Source: Delphinapterus leucas
Lineage: Eukaryota > Chordata > Mammalia > Artiodactyla > Monodontidae
DNA: 64,000 bases
Assembly (NCBI RefSeq): GCF_002288925.2
Contig: NW_022098069.1
Span: 70,164,099 to 70,228,098, forward strand
Reading direction: 5' to 3'
The notes below the pieces were generated by a model. It ran no database searches, was not told the DNA's origin, and worked only from the letters and a program-made list of their open reading frames with translations. Positions 45,746 to 56,167 of this stretch are shown here, in pieces (the stretch's first letter is position 1; each line of letters starts with the position of its first letter). Position numbers and translations under genes: made by a program.

Positions 45746-47509
45746 AGAGTAAGAGAGAAAGTGAGATGGTTTCACATTAACACATAAGCTGCTTTGTAAA
45801 TATAAATCTCTAAAAATTGTGGATTCAAATGTACTGTACTTAATTTAATTATATGGATGCTTGAGACAAAGATATGTCCCCAGTTTAAGATACCTGGGTA
45901 ATTCTGTACTCTATCTTATGATAGAACTGAATTTCCTTGCCTGTTTCCAGATTATGGATCTGTGGTATAACAAGTAATATTTATGCCTGATAATATTGAT
46001 GTTGTTTTTTATTCTGAATTTAAAATCTCTGTGCAAAGAAAAGCATTTATAATGCCCTATTGATCAAATCATCCCTTGTGTTAATGACTGCCATGAAAGA
46101 ATTGTCAGGTTATTGTGCATAGTGTAAGGGTTAATTTGGGGCATTATAAGTAGTGGGTCTTAGACTGTATCATCTAGAAGACTGGTTTATAGAAAGAAAA
46201 CTAGAAGAAAGATCATCCAGAGTAGTGGAACACAAATGTATGCTCACTTTACTGTACATAAATAAATCCAGATTTATGTATCAGGACATAGCAATAGTCA
46301 ACATCAATTGTTATTTTAATTGTGCAAATCCATACCACTTGGGTAAGGCACAATGTTGAAGTGACTTTTCCATGGTTCCATAAATAGTGAGGAGCAGATA
46401 TACTGAACTTTTAGACTTCAGGTTCCATATTAATTTTAATATATTCTGCAGACCCAGGGTCCCTGGGAAACTCAATACACCTTTCTTGTGCCGTCAAGGT
46501 GGGTAACACCCAACTGTATGTGCAAGCTGATGTCAGGTGAATTCTCCTACATCTCTGAATTGAAATCTGCCACCTATGATGCTGAAGGAAAAAGAGACTT
46601 CTTAGCTTCAGGCTAAGCTTCAAAAGCTAGGGTTCTTGATCAGTAACAGTAGGGTGGAAGAGGAGTGATAGCTGGGTATAGGGACTGGCAAAAATTCAAG
46701 GCCTTTGTATTTTCTTTTTTTTTTTTTTCTTTCCTCCCTACTCCCTGCCCCCAGCTTGCCCCACTGTTAACAAGTTTTAAAGCTGTTTAAGCAGTCATTA
46801 AATCTTGCTGGGAAATTTCTGGGCCACTCTAAGTCTACTAATGAAGTTCAGAGCTGGGAGCCATTGAACATTTTCTGGCTGAAACAATTCATTGCTTTTG
46901 GTCCTGAGTATAAGCTTGGCTCAGGAACAGAAGATGGGAGGTTTCTTGACCCTCCATGCTTGAGAATTCATAGTCCCTGAAGTGAAGAGAGAAAAGAGAA
47001 GTATATGAGGGAGAGAGTGTAAAAGCACATTCTTTTATTAAATGTGAGTTAAAATTTAGGGATTTATTTTGTGGGGGTGTTTTTTCAGTATTTTGAAATG
47101 TATTCTGAACAAGTACAGTTTTATTCTAATGATACACATATGTTTATACTTGGTATGTTGAAAAGATGATTAAGAACATTTGGTTCAAGGGACTGAGGCC
47201 TTCAGAAAGACAGTAAGAAGTCCAAGTGGACATTGGATAATTATATTAGGCACTTCACTGAATGTCTTACTTATGTGAGTTTCACAAGATAGTTAAAAGT
47301 GTACAAAGCCTTCCCAGGTGCATTTTCTTGAAGCTTCTTGAGATCAAATTCCAAACACCATTTCCTACATTAATGGCCCTTTTCAAGCCAATTTTCCAGG
47401 TGTTTCAACTGTTTTCCAGGAAGTATATTCATGTGGGGATGTGTGTGAACTCTAGCTATTTTATGTTTAAGATGTGTTGGATTTTATTTATTTATTGTTT
47501 TCCCATCGG
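45746..47509. other. Mostly unrecognised sequence
   Basis: About 1.8 kb. A weak minus-strand MIR-like segment may lie at 46300-46430 (GTGACTTTTCCATGGTTCCA). A poly-T tract is at 46717-46729. Frames of 68-70 codons are not supported as genes. Confidence 0.4.
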
Positions 47510-47713
47510 TTTTTTTTTTTGCGGTATGCGGGCCTCTCACTGTTGTGGCCTCTCCCGTTGCGGAGCACAGGCTCCAGACACGCAGGCTCAGCGGCCATGG
47601 CTCACAGGCCCATCCGCTCCACGGCATGTGGGATCCTCCCAGACCAGGGCACGAACCCGTGTCCCCTGCATCAGCAGGCGGACTCTCAACCACTGAGCCA
47701 CCAGGGAAGCCCC
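47510..47713 (-). repeat. CHR-family SINE (~200-bp cetacean type)
   Basis: A minus-strand full copy. Poly-T is followed by GCGGTATGCGGGCCTCTCAC, the B-box complement GGCACGAACCCGTG and the head complement CACCAGGGAAGCCCC. The flanking CCCATCGGTTTTT and CCCATTGTTTTT are an imperfect duplication. The 144-codon plus-strand frame and its overlaps are SINE artefacts. Confidence 0.96.
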
Positions 47714-48311
47714 CCATTGTTTTTATTAAGATTCTAATCATGTATTTGGGGAAATGAGTCTGTCTCTTTCTCTTTCCACAAGCAAATCCAGTATGTGGGT
47801 AATTTCTGAATCATTCTCTCCCATTATTCAATAAATTATATTTTAATGTGAGACAGAAGATTGGAGGAGACTTTTTTTTCCCAAAAAAGTAATATAACCG
47901 AAAGAGAGAGAATCTTGTGGCTCTAAAGTTTAGAGTTTTAAATATCTTTTTAGTTTATCAGATAATAATTACTTTGCATTTAACTACTAGGCCTATGGGC
48001 AGACAACATGATAATCCCTAAATATTATTAAAATGTTTTCAATATTAAGCAGAATGTACCAATTATCAAGTATCAAGTAATTTCTGAAAACAGAAGTGAG
48101 CATGAGAATTGAGAATTTTTTTGGGGGGTGCTATCTTAGGAAGTTACTTCAAGTGTTGGGAAGATTTTACAACTAACAATAAAAGTGTTTACAACTAAAG
48201 TGAGAAAGAAATCTTGTCTGAGCAGAGTGAATTCTCTTGGATTCCAAGTTACATTCCCTTCTCTCAGCTGTTTAAATTTCTGGCAAAAAAACTTAGTGCA
48301 GGATTTAAATA
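47714..48311. other. AT-rich sequence, nothing recognised
   Basis: About 600 bp with no landmark. Confidence 0.45.
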
Positions 48312-48375
48312 AAAACAACAAAACATTTATCAAAAACCTACTATGTGCTAGGCACTGTCGATTATTCTAGTCAGT
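48312..48375 (-). repeat. L2/MIR end scrap
   Basis: AACATTTATCAAAAACCTAC followed by TATGTGCTAGGCACTGTCG is the widespread complement of the L2/MIR 3' end. Confidence 0.65.
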
Positions 48376-48389
48376 TAATACTTCTAAAT

Positions 48390-49690
48390 TGTTACTAGGA
48401 CATTCAAATTCTTTCACTGACAACTATTCCCAACCTCTTTTTATTAACTTCACATTTTCCAAGTCCACTATCTTCTCTCCATTGTCTTCAGTGTTATTCA
48501 AGGACATCATGTTCTTTCCTCCATATTCATGACTCTTTTTACTCCCAATTCAACACTGTCCTCTCCTGATCTCATCTTAGATAACTTTAGTGTCGCTATT
48601 AATAGATTTTTATTAATACAAGCATATAGCTACTTGATAGTAAACTTAACTCAATTCCCCAAAACAGCATCCTAATGCTTGTTATCACCCATGGAAAAAA
48701 GAAAATTGGAAGTCATAGAATCTGATCCCAGCAGTGGTGGGCTGGTAGATGTTTAACAACTAGATCTCTGAGAAAAAAAAGAAAAGAGGACTGATTTGTA
48801 GAAGTTGCTGATTATCTTGGTGTAAATACTTCCACTGTGGCTGATTTCAAGTTACCACTGATTTCCTTGAATACAAAGTTGGGAAGAAATTCTCTCAATC
48901 AGCTCTCTTTAGGTGGAAACAGCTGCCTCCAGCACACCGCCCTTATGCCTCCCCCACTCCCCCATTTTTCTAACCTCAGGTCTCTTAGTTATTGCTGTCT
49001 TCACTCGATTGGTCATCCTAATTTTCTTGTCTTCTGTATTGAAGCTTATTGGTAATCCCTTCAAACAAAATTCCCAAAAGAGTAAAATTCTCCAGCTCTT
49101 CCTTTTGTACTATACAGACCCATCAAAGCTAACCCAAGTTAAACCAAGCGTTTTTTGTTTGTTTGTTTGTTTTGTTTTTGTTTTGTTTTGTTTTCCCCCA
49201 TATCTCCCACTCCTTTCCCCTGGCAGTAAAGGAGTCTGGAGAAAATTATGTATCTGTACATTAAGATTGTATCTTTAATCCACAATCTCTAAGTTGTGGA
49301 GAATCTTTAGTGCTTTTATTATTCCTTTTAGTTATCTTGATCACTGCCTTCTATTACTTCCCATAACAGCTCCTGCAGCTCTTCATCACTCACTTTAGGT
49401 CTCTTGCTTTAGTTCCATCTTTCAGCAAATCCCCCTCCAAGAACCGAGAGCTCATGAATGACATTACATAGTCCTCTCAATTTTACTTTTGTTCCTGCAC
49501 TTCCCTCCCTACTTTCCATCAGTTTTTGAGAAATAAATACCCTTGTTTCTTTCTAAAACTTAATCTTTACTTTTGCTTTTTTTGAGGGAGTCCCATCTTG
49601 TTTTCTTTATGTGCCTTAATCCATCATTACTACAGTTTCCCCAGAATATTTTTCAATTTCACTATACTTTTACCCTCCACTTTGCCTAAA
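48390..49690 (+). repeat. Possible decayed L2/CR1-type LINE, ORF region
   Basis: The interval is CT-rich with AT-rich interruptions. Phrases such as CTCTCCTGATCTCATCTTAG (48560) and CCAAGAACCGAGAGCTCATG (49437) fit the order of an L2-type LINE. Decay is heavy and the reading is uncertain. A TTTG/TTTTG run lies at 49151-49194. The 121-codon frame at 48913-49278 has no domain that I can identify. Confidence 0.35.
49151..49194. repeat. TTTG/TTTTG microsatellite
   Basis: GTTT units pass into GTTTT units over about 44 bp. Confidence 0.9.
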
Positions 49691-49694
49691 ACCT

Positions 49695-50390
49695 TACGGA
49701 AACATTCCCTGACTTGAAACTAAAACTATACCAAAGCAAACTTGGGTCTGTTTCCCCAACATGCAGTAAAGCCAGTTTATTTTTGTGGTGACGGAAAGTA
49801 CAATGTTTATTACAGGGCCAAGCAAGGAAAACAGGCAGCCTCATGCTCAAAAGACCCAAATTCCAGGATAGCTTGACAGTGTGAGGGAGAGGGTGGCAGA
49901 GTGCATGATCAGCTTGTGCTTAATTCTCTGATTCGTTGATGGTGAGGTAATGGTGAAGTTTCAGGAATCTCAATCATCAATCTTCTGGTTCCAACCTATC
50001 TGGGGTCTACATGCTGGTGGTCAGCATGTACTTAATTTGTTTTACCTGATGGTGGTTTTAGTATCTGTAAAACAACTCAAGGATATGGCTCAGGATTTTA
50101 TCTATAGCCCTTTGGGAGGAACTAAAGGTTCTTGACTTTGTTTTATGGCTAAAGTATTATTATTTTGTGTTGCCTGACTGTTTTCCTTCGTTTCTGCATT
50201 TTTTTTCATTTCTCTGATTAAATTTGTTCTTTGGAACTCCAGGAAGGCCTAGGATACTAAAGCTTTTTTTACAAACAAGAGGCAAGGAACAAGGAGGGGG
50301 AGGATCAATCCCTGGGAAGGCCCCCTCAGGGTTCTGCTCAGTTTCAAAACAAACAGTATCCTTTTCTCAACATGTCTTCACATAAAGCCA
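49695..50390. repeat. LTR/ERV-like degenerate repeat
   Basis: A non-L1, non-L2 block. Landmarks are AAGTACAATGTTTATTACAGG, AAACAGGCAGCCTCATGCTC, AATCATCAATCTTCTGGTTCC, CTACATGCTGGTGGTCAGCA and CAACTCAAGGATATGGCTCA. The text recalls non-coding endogenous-retroviral sequence seen repeatedly in mammals. No termini or duplications are clear, so the class is tentative. Confidence 0.45.
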
Positions 50391-50439
50391 CCAAATGTTA
50401 ACTTCTTTCTTTTATTGTCACCCTATAAAGAACTTTTGT

Positions 50440-50608
50440 GCCTTAAATTTTATTTTCCCCATCATCCATTCTTTTTTTTGCTTCACAGGAATATAACTTC
50501 TTGGGTTTGCAGGACCATAAATTTCAGAAAGGCTGACAGTATATCTTGTTCATAGCACTTTGCAATATGCCTAGGCAATCAATAAGTATTCATTGAATAA
50601 ATATATGC
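50440..50608 (+). repeat. LINE-2 3' end fragment
   Basis: It carries TCTTGTTCATAGCACTTTGC and the tail AATCAATAAGTATTCATTGAATAAAT, as in the plus-strand L2 3' end. Confidence 0.6.
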
Positions 50609-50960
50609 CATCACCGCTCCTGAAACTGCCCTTACTTAGGTAATCAGGATTTCTTATAATTTTCCAAATGACCTTAAATTTTCTTTTAAACCATCTGTAT
50701 GGCTTTCTGCAGCATCAGAGCCTTCTGGAAACCTTTGCCTCTTAAAAACCATTCATTGCTTAATTTCCATGTTCATACTTTCTTTGTGTTTTCATCCTGT
50801 CTTAACACCCTTTATATTCCTTTGGTAATTTTTCCTCTGCATGCTCTGTAAAGTTTGATGAGCTTCAGTATCATTTCTTTTTGCAGTTTTACCTTTCCTT
50901 GTCGTTTGCTTTGGACACATATGAAGAATGTAGATGCATTAGCTTGTCTATACATCAATG
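50609..50960. other. No recognised feature
   Basis: About 350 bp, T-rich. Possibly decayed L2, but no landmark is firm. Confidence 0.4.
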
Positions 50961-52300
50961 ACCAAATCTATATTTTCAAAACTACATTAATTAAGATAGT
51001 GTGATATTGATATGAGGATAGACAAATAGATCAGTGGACCAGAATAGAGAGTACATAAATAGATTCACCTGTACAAGGTCAAATAATTTTGGACAAAGGT
51101 ACCAATGCAATTCAGTGGGCAATCTTTTTAAGAAATGATGCTGAATCAACTGGATAATCATATAAAAAAGCATTAGCCTCGATTCCTACATTAGAGCATA
51201 CAAAATATTAACTTGAGATAGATTTTTAAACCTAAATGGAAAAGGCAAGTGATTTTTAAGCAAAAGCAAAAAAAAAAAAAAAAATCCTAAACATAAAAGA
51301 AAAAAATTAACTGGACTTCATAAAAGTTCAAAATATCTTCTTATCAGAATGTATCATTAAGAAACTGAAAAAGTCTACAGACCATGAGAAAATGTTCTAA
51401 ATACATATGTTCAACAAAGGATTCCTAAAAATCAATAATAATTAAAAAAAAAACAATTACAGTTGCTAATAGACTATTTCAAAAAATAAAATATGTGAAT
51501 GACCAATAAACACCTAAAAAGATGATCAATATCATTAGTCATCAGAAATGCAAATTAAAATCACAATGAGCTATTGCTACACAGCTAGTAGAATGGCTAA
51601 AATTTGAAAGATTAACACTAAGGACTATATGTTGGAGAGGATGCAAAACAACTGGACCTCTCATCCAAAGTTTTTCTGAATGTAATGTGGTACAATCACT
51701 TTGAAAAATATGTTGGCAGCTATTTTAAAAGTTCAAACATGCTCCCATATTATGATGCAGCAATTCCACTTCTAGATATCCACTCAAAATGAATGAACAT
51801 ATTTGTATCCTAAAAAAACTTGTGTAAGTATATTCACTGCAGTTTTACTTATGATAGCAAAGTATTGGAAACAGCTTAAATATCCATCAGGAGGAGAACT
51901 GATAAACATATTGAAGTACATTCACACGATGGAATATTACCCAGCAATACCTTAAAGAATGAACACCTAACATAGATGGTTAAATCTCAAAAACTTCATA
52001 TTGACTAAAGAAGCCATATCTCTAAAGTCTATATTATTCCATTTACAGGAAGATCAAGAACAAGCAAAACTAATTTGTGGAGATAGAAATCAGATTAGGT
52101 ATTGTCTCTGGGAGGAGGGTGATTTTCTCTGAAGGCAAATTGGACCTTCTAAGGTGATGACAATGTTCTGCATCTTGACTGGGATATTGGTAACACAGTT
52201 GTATATGCTTATCAAAACTATTAAACTCTATACATAGAACTATTTTACTTCATTTACCTATACCTCAATTAAAATTAAATAAGTAAAATATCAATATTTT
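50961..52300 (+). repeat. Old L1 (L1M-like) ORF2 end and 3' UTR
   Basis: Plus-strand L1. Landmarks are AGATCAGTGGACCAGAATAG (51029), TAATTTTGGACAAAGGTACC (51086), AACTGGACTTCATAAAAGTT (51310), ATGCAAATTAAAATCACAAT (51548), CAGCAATTCCACTTCTAGAT (51759), AAATATCCATCAGGAGGAGA (51878) and a 3' UTR with TCTGGGAGGAGGGTGATTTT (52109). All frames are broken and A runs have expanded near 51270. Confidence 0.88.
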
Positions 52301-52309
52301 CAAGTTTCA

Positions 52310-52790
52310 TGTCTCTCTTGCAATCCCAATCTATATTACTAATTATTTATTGAATATCTCAACCTGCATAGCTATATTTTAAATGTGATATATTAAATAG
52401 TAGGACTCTATATTGTTTCCAAGTTCTCAACTTTTCTTTTCCTCCTGGCTTCCCTCTTTCAGTTGACAGCATCACCATAACCTCAGCTAATCAGATCTCA
52501 GGAATTTTGAGTGATTCTTGTCTTCTTCTTATCTATTCCCTCAATTCCTTTTGTCATGATGTCCTATGGCTTCCACTTCCAAACTATACCTTGTACCTTA
52601 TCATCAGCTTAGTTCTGCTGTCACTTAAAATGCGATGCTACTCGTAGATGAATCTTGATCTAATCCTCTCACTTCAAGTATAACTTCTTTCCATCCATTT
52701 TTCATACAGCTTAGACAAATGTGAGATCATGTCAGTACCTGCCTATAAACCTAATGACATTTTATTGTATACAGTAGAATTTGAAAACTG
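52310..52790 (+). repeat. LINE-2 ORF-region fragment
   Basis: Landmarks in L2 order are CTTTTCCTCCTGGCTTCCCTC, the GGAATTTTGAGTGATTCTTGTCTTC segment (52501), TCTAATCCTCTCACTTC and GAGATCATGTCAGTACCTGCC (52723). It is ancient and non-coding. Confidence 0.65.
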
Positions 52791-53204
52791 CTGCCCTCCA
52801 AACTGGATTCAGTCAATAAGTGTGTTGGCACTCATGATGTTTTCTGAAACTTTTGGATTTGTTGCTAACTCTTAACAAACGGAAAGACCTCCCATAAAAA
52901 TCTGAATTCCAGCTTCTCTGGAAAAATCAGAAGGTCAAACCAAACCCTACTTGAATCCTCACCGAGCAATGGTCTCATGCCGAGTTAGTGGCTCTCCCTC
53001 TGTAGTTGGGGGGCACACACCAGTTGCTCTGCACTTGTACCCTCCAGTCCCCATGACATGTTTTGCTTCTCTCCTCACTTTACTTGCTTGGTGTTTAGGC
53101 TTTAGTAAGACATAACAAAAAAGAATCTCCACAGATTGACACCAGCATTCTTTTCAATATATATTCATATATTCTTTGAAAGTTCACAGGTTTCTTTGAT
53201 TACA
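52791..53204. other. No recognised feature
   Basis: About 410 bp with no clear landmark. Confidence 0.4.
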
Positions 53205-53837
53205 GTTGACCCTTGAACAATTAGTGTTAGCATGGTATATCTTTCTCCATCCCTTTTCTTTTAAACTGTATGTGTCTTTATGTTTAAAGTGGTTGCATGT
53301 AGACAACACATAACTGGGTACTGGTTTTTTTAGGGAGCAGGTTCATTCTGAAAATATGTCTTTTAATTGGTGTATTTAAACCAACAACCTTCAAAGTTAT
53401 TATTGATACAGTTGGATTAATATCTCCTATATTTGTTAGTGTTTTCTATTGTTGCCTTGTTTTTTTTTAATTTTCTACTCTTTTTCCACCTTTTGGGTTT
53501 TAGTGAACATTTTATATGATTCCATTTTCTTTCCTTTCTTTGTATATCAATGAAATTTCTTTTTTTAAAATTACTTTTAAAAGTGATTGTCCCCTAGAGT
53601 TTGCAGTATACATTTATAATTCAAGTCCACTTTCAAATAACACTATACCACTTCACAGGTAATGCAAGAAAGAACTTTATAATAACAAAATATTCCTGAT
53701 TTCTCCCTCTCTTCTCTTGTATGATGGCTGTCATTCACTTTACTTATGCATAAGCATATATAAGACTATATATGTGTGTGTGTATGTATATATGTATATA
53801 AAAAAACGGTGAGAAAAATAGAAAATATGTATATATA
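53205..53837 (-). repeat. Old L1M-like inter-ORF / ORF1 3' segment
   Basis: T-rich plus-strand text with GTAGACAACACATAACTGGGT, TGTCTTTTAATTGGTGTATTTAAACC and TTGCAGTATACATTTATAAT is the complement of the region between ORF1 and ORF2 in old mammalian L1s. It is collinear with further pieces at 54780-54872 and 62400-63960, as if one element had been split. Confidence 0.65.
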
Positions 53838-54695
53838 TTGGTCTCTGCCCTTCGTTCCTGACACACAGCTCTTAAAGCTCTTACAATTTCCTAAGTCATA
53901 AAAGCACTAGAGCATCTTTTGTTCTGATGTTTGGCCTTTGACCCTGGTTCCTGATACCAAGCTCCTAAATCCCTCAGAATTTCCCAGGTGATAAGAGTGT
54001 CTTTTGTTCTAAGGAGCTGACTCTGGGTGGGCTCCTGGATGGCTCCTAGATGGGGGTTGGTCACTGGGAAAACCAAGCCATGATTAGAAGCTTGGAATTT
54101 TCAGCCCCATGCTCCATTTTCCAAAGCAGAATGGGGCTGGAAATGGAGTTAATTACTGACCACGCATATGTGATGAAGCCTCCATAAAAATCCCAAAAGC
54201 ACAGGGTTCGGAGAGTTTCTGGGTTCATGAACATGGAGATGTTGGGAGAGTGGAGTGCCAGGAGAGGGCAAGGAAGCTCTGCACTCCTTTCCCACATACT
54301 TTGCCCTATGAATCTCTTTCATCTGGATGTTCATCTGTATCCTTGTTCGTATCTTTTTATAATAAATTGGTAAACAGTAAATAAACTGTTTTCCTGAGTT
54401 CTGTGAGCTGTTCTAGCAAATTAATGGAGCCTGCAGAGGGGGTGGTGGGAACCTTTCATTTACAGCTGATCAGTCAGAAGCACAAGTGACAACCTGGATT
54501 TGCATTTGATGCAGTCTTGTGAGACTGAGCCCTTAACCTGAAAGATCTGAGGCTGTCTATAGGTATATAGGGTCAGAAATAAGTTAAGGTGGTGTTGCAG
54601 AATTGCTTGGTGTGGGAAAAATCCACACACATCTGGTGTCAGTGTTGCAAGCATGGTAGTAGAGTGAGAGTAAAGGAGACACAAGAGGAAGACTG
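53838..54695 (+). repeat. ERV1-like LTR, inserted in old L1
   Basis: A distinct block starts near CTGCCCTTCGTTCCTGACAC. It contains GGGCTCCTGGATGGCTCCTA, CAAGCCATGATTAGAAGC, GCCTCCATAAAAATCCC (TATA-like, 54178), TCTTTTTATAATAAATTGGTAA (polyadenylation-like, 54350) and TTCTGTGAGCTGTTCTAGCAAATTAAT. It ends with TGAGACTGAGCCCTTAACC and GTGTCAGTGTTGCAAGC. This order is typical of a solitary retroviral LTR. It has no coding sequence. The family name is not certain. Confidence 0.65.
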
Positions 54696-54779
54696 AGGAT
54701 TTTCCTTCTCAGTTATAGAATACATTGTCACTATTATTACCTTGAAAAATAAGACGTTATTAGGTAAATTAAAAATAAG

Positions 54780-54872
54780 GATAATAAAATTTTTATTCTA
54801 CCTTCATTATTCCTTCTCCAGTGTTCTTCCTTTCTTTATGTAGCTCCAAGTTTCTGGCCTATATCTTTGTGT
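54780..54872 (-). repeat. Old L1M-like segment left of the young L1
   Basis: TACCTTCATTATTCCTTCTCC and TTTATGTAGCTCCAAGTTTCTGGCCTATATC are the complement of an L1M ORF1-end segment. In such elements this text is followed by the stretch that reappears at 62400, so the younger L1 sits between two halves of one old element. Confidence 0.7.
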
Positions 54873-55567
54873 TGTTTTTTTTTTAACAGCTTTACTGGAG
54901 TATAATTGCTTTACAATATTGTGTTAGTTTCTGCTGTATAACAAAGTGAATCAGCTATATGTATACATATATCCCTATATCCCCTCCCTTTTGCATCTCC
55001 CTCCCACCATCCCTATCCCACCCCTCTAGGTGGTCACAAGACACTGAGCCGATCTCCCTGTGTGATGCAGCTGCTTCCCACTAGCTATCTATTTTACATT
55101 TGGTAGTGTATGTATGTCAGTGCTACTCTCTCACTTCGTCCCTGCTTACCTTCCCCCTCCCCGTGTCCTCAAGTCCATTCTCTACAGCTGCGTCTTTATT
55201 CCTGTCCGGCCCCTAGGTTCATCAGAACCATTATTTTTTAGATTCCATATATATGTGTTAGCATACGATATTTGTTTTTCTTTCTGACTTACTTCACTCT
55301 GCATGACAGACTCTAGGTCCACCCACCACAGTACAAGTAATTCAATTTTGTTTTTTTTATGGCTGAGTAATATTCCATTTTATATATGAGCCACATCTTC
55401 TTTATCCATTCATCTGTTGATGGACATTTAGGTTGCTTCCATGTCCTGGCTATTGTAAGTAGTGCTGCAATGAACATTGTGCTACATGACTCTTTTTGAA
55501 TTATGGATTTCTCAGGTTATATGACCAGTAGTGGGATTGCTGGGTCGTATGGTAGTTCTATTTTGAG

Positions 55568-55787
55568 GTTTTTTGTTTTTGTTTTTGTTTTTTTTTGCGG
55601 TATGCAGGCCTCTCACTGCTGTGGCCTCTCCCGTTGCAGAACCCAGGCTCCGGACGCACAGGCTCAGCGGCCATGGCTCACGGGCACAGCCGCTCCGCGG
55701 CATGTGGGATCCTCCCAGACCAGGGCACGAACCCGTGTCCTCTACATCGGCAGGCGGACTCTCAGCCACTGCGCCACCAGGGAAGCC
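55568..55787 (-). repeat. CHR-family SINE inside the L1
   Basis: A full-length copy on the minus strand. The perfect 10-bp duplication CTATTTTGAG lies at 55558-55567 and 55788-55797, so it entered L1 ORF2. The poly-T side is interrupted as TTTTTGTTTTTGTTTTTG. The 203-codon plus-strand frame at 55595-56206, the longest in the window, is the chain of two SINEs plus L1 antisense and is not a gene. Confidence 0.97.
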
Positions 55788-55964
55788 CTATTTTGAGTTT
55801 TTTAAGGAAACTCCATACTGTTCTCCGTAGTGGCTGTATCAATTTACATTCTCACCAACAGTGCAAGAGGGTTCCCTTTTCTCCACACCCTCTCCAGCAT
55901 TTATTGTTTGTAGATTTTTTAATGATGGCCATGCTGACCGGTGTGAGGGGATACCTCATTGTGG

Positions 55965-56167
55965 TTTTTTTGTTTTGTTTTGTTTTGTTTTTGCTGTATG
56001 CCGGCCTCTCCCGTTGCAGAGCACAGGCTCCGGACGCACAGGCTCAGCGGCCATGGCTCATGGGCCCAGCTGCTCCGCAGCATGTGGGATCCTCCTGGAC
56101 CGGGGCACGAACCCGTGTCCCGTGCATCAGCAGGTGGACTCTCAACCCCTGCACCACCAGGGAAGCC
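55965..56167 (-). repeat. CHR-family SINE inside the L1, internal deletion
   Basis: A second copy, 177 bp to the right of the first. The duplication CCTCATTGT lies at 55954-55962 and 56168-56176. The A-tail complement is TTTTG-rich. Compared with the other copies it lacks ~16 bp between two CCTCTC repeats: the plus strand reads GCCGGCCTCTCCCGTTGC where others have GGGCCTCTCACTG then GGCCTCTCCCGTTGC. Confidence 0.96.

Noticed and set aside
47262..47696. 144-codon plus-strand open frame
   Set aside because: Its C-terminal half is the SINE at 47510. The N-terminal half has no domain.
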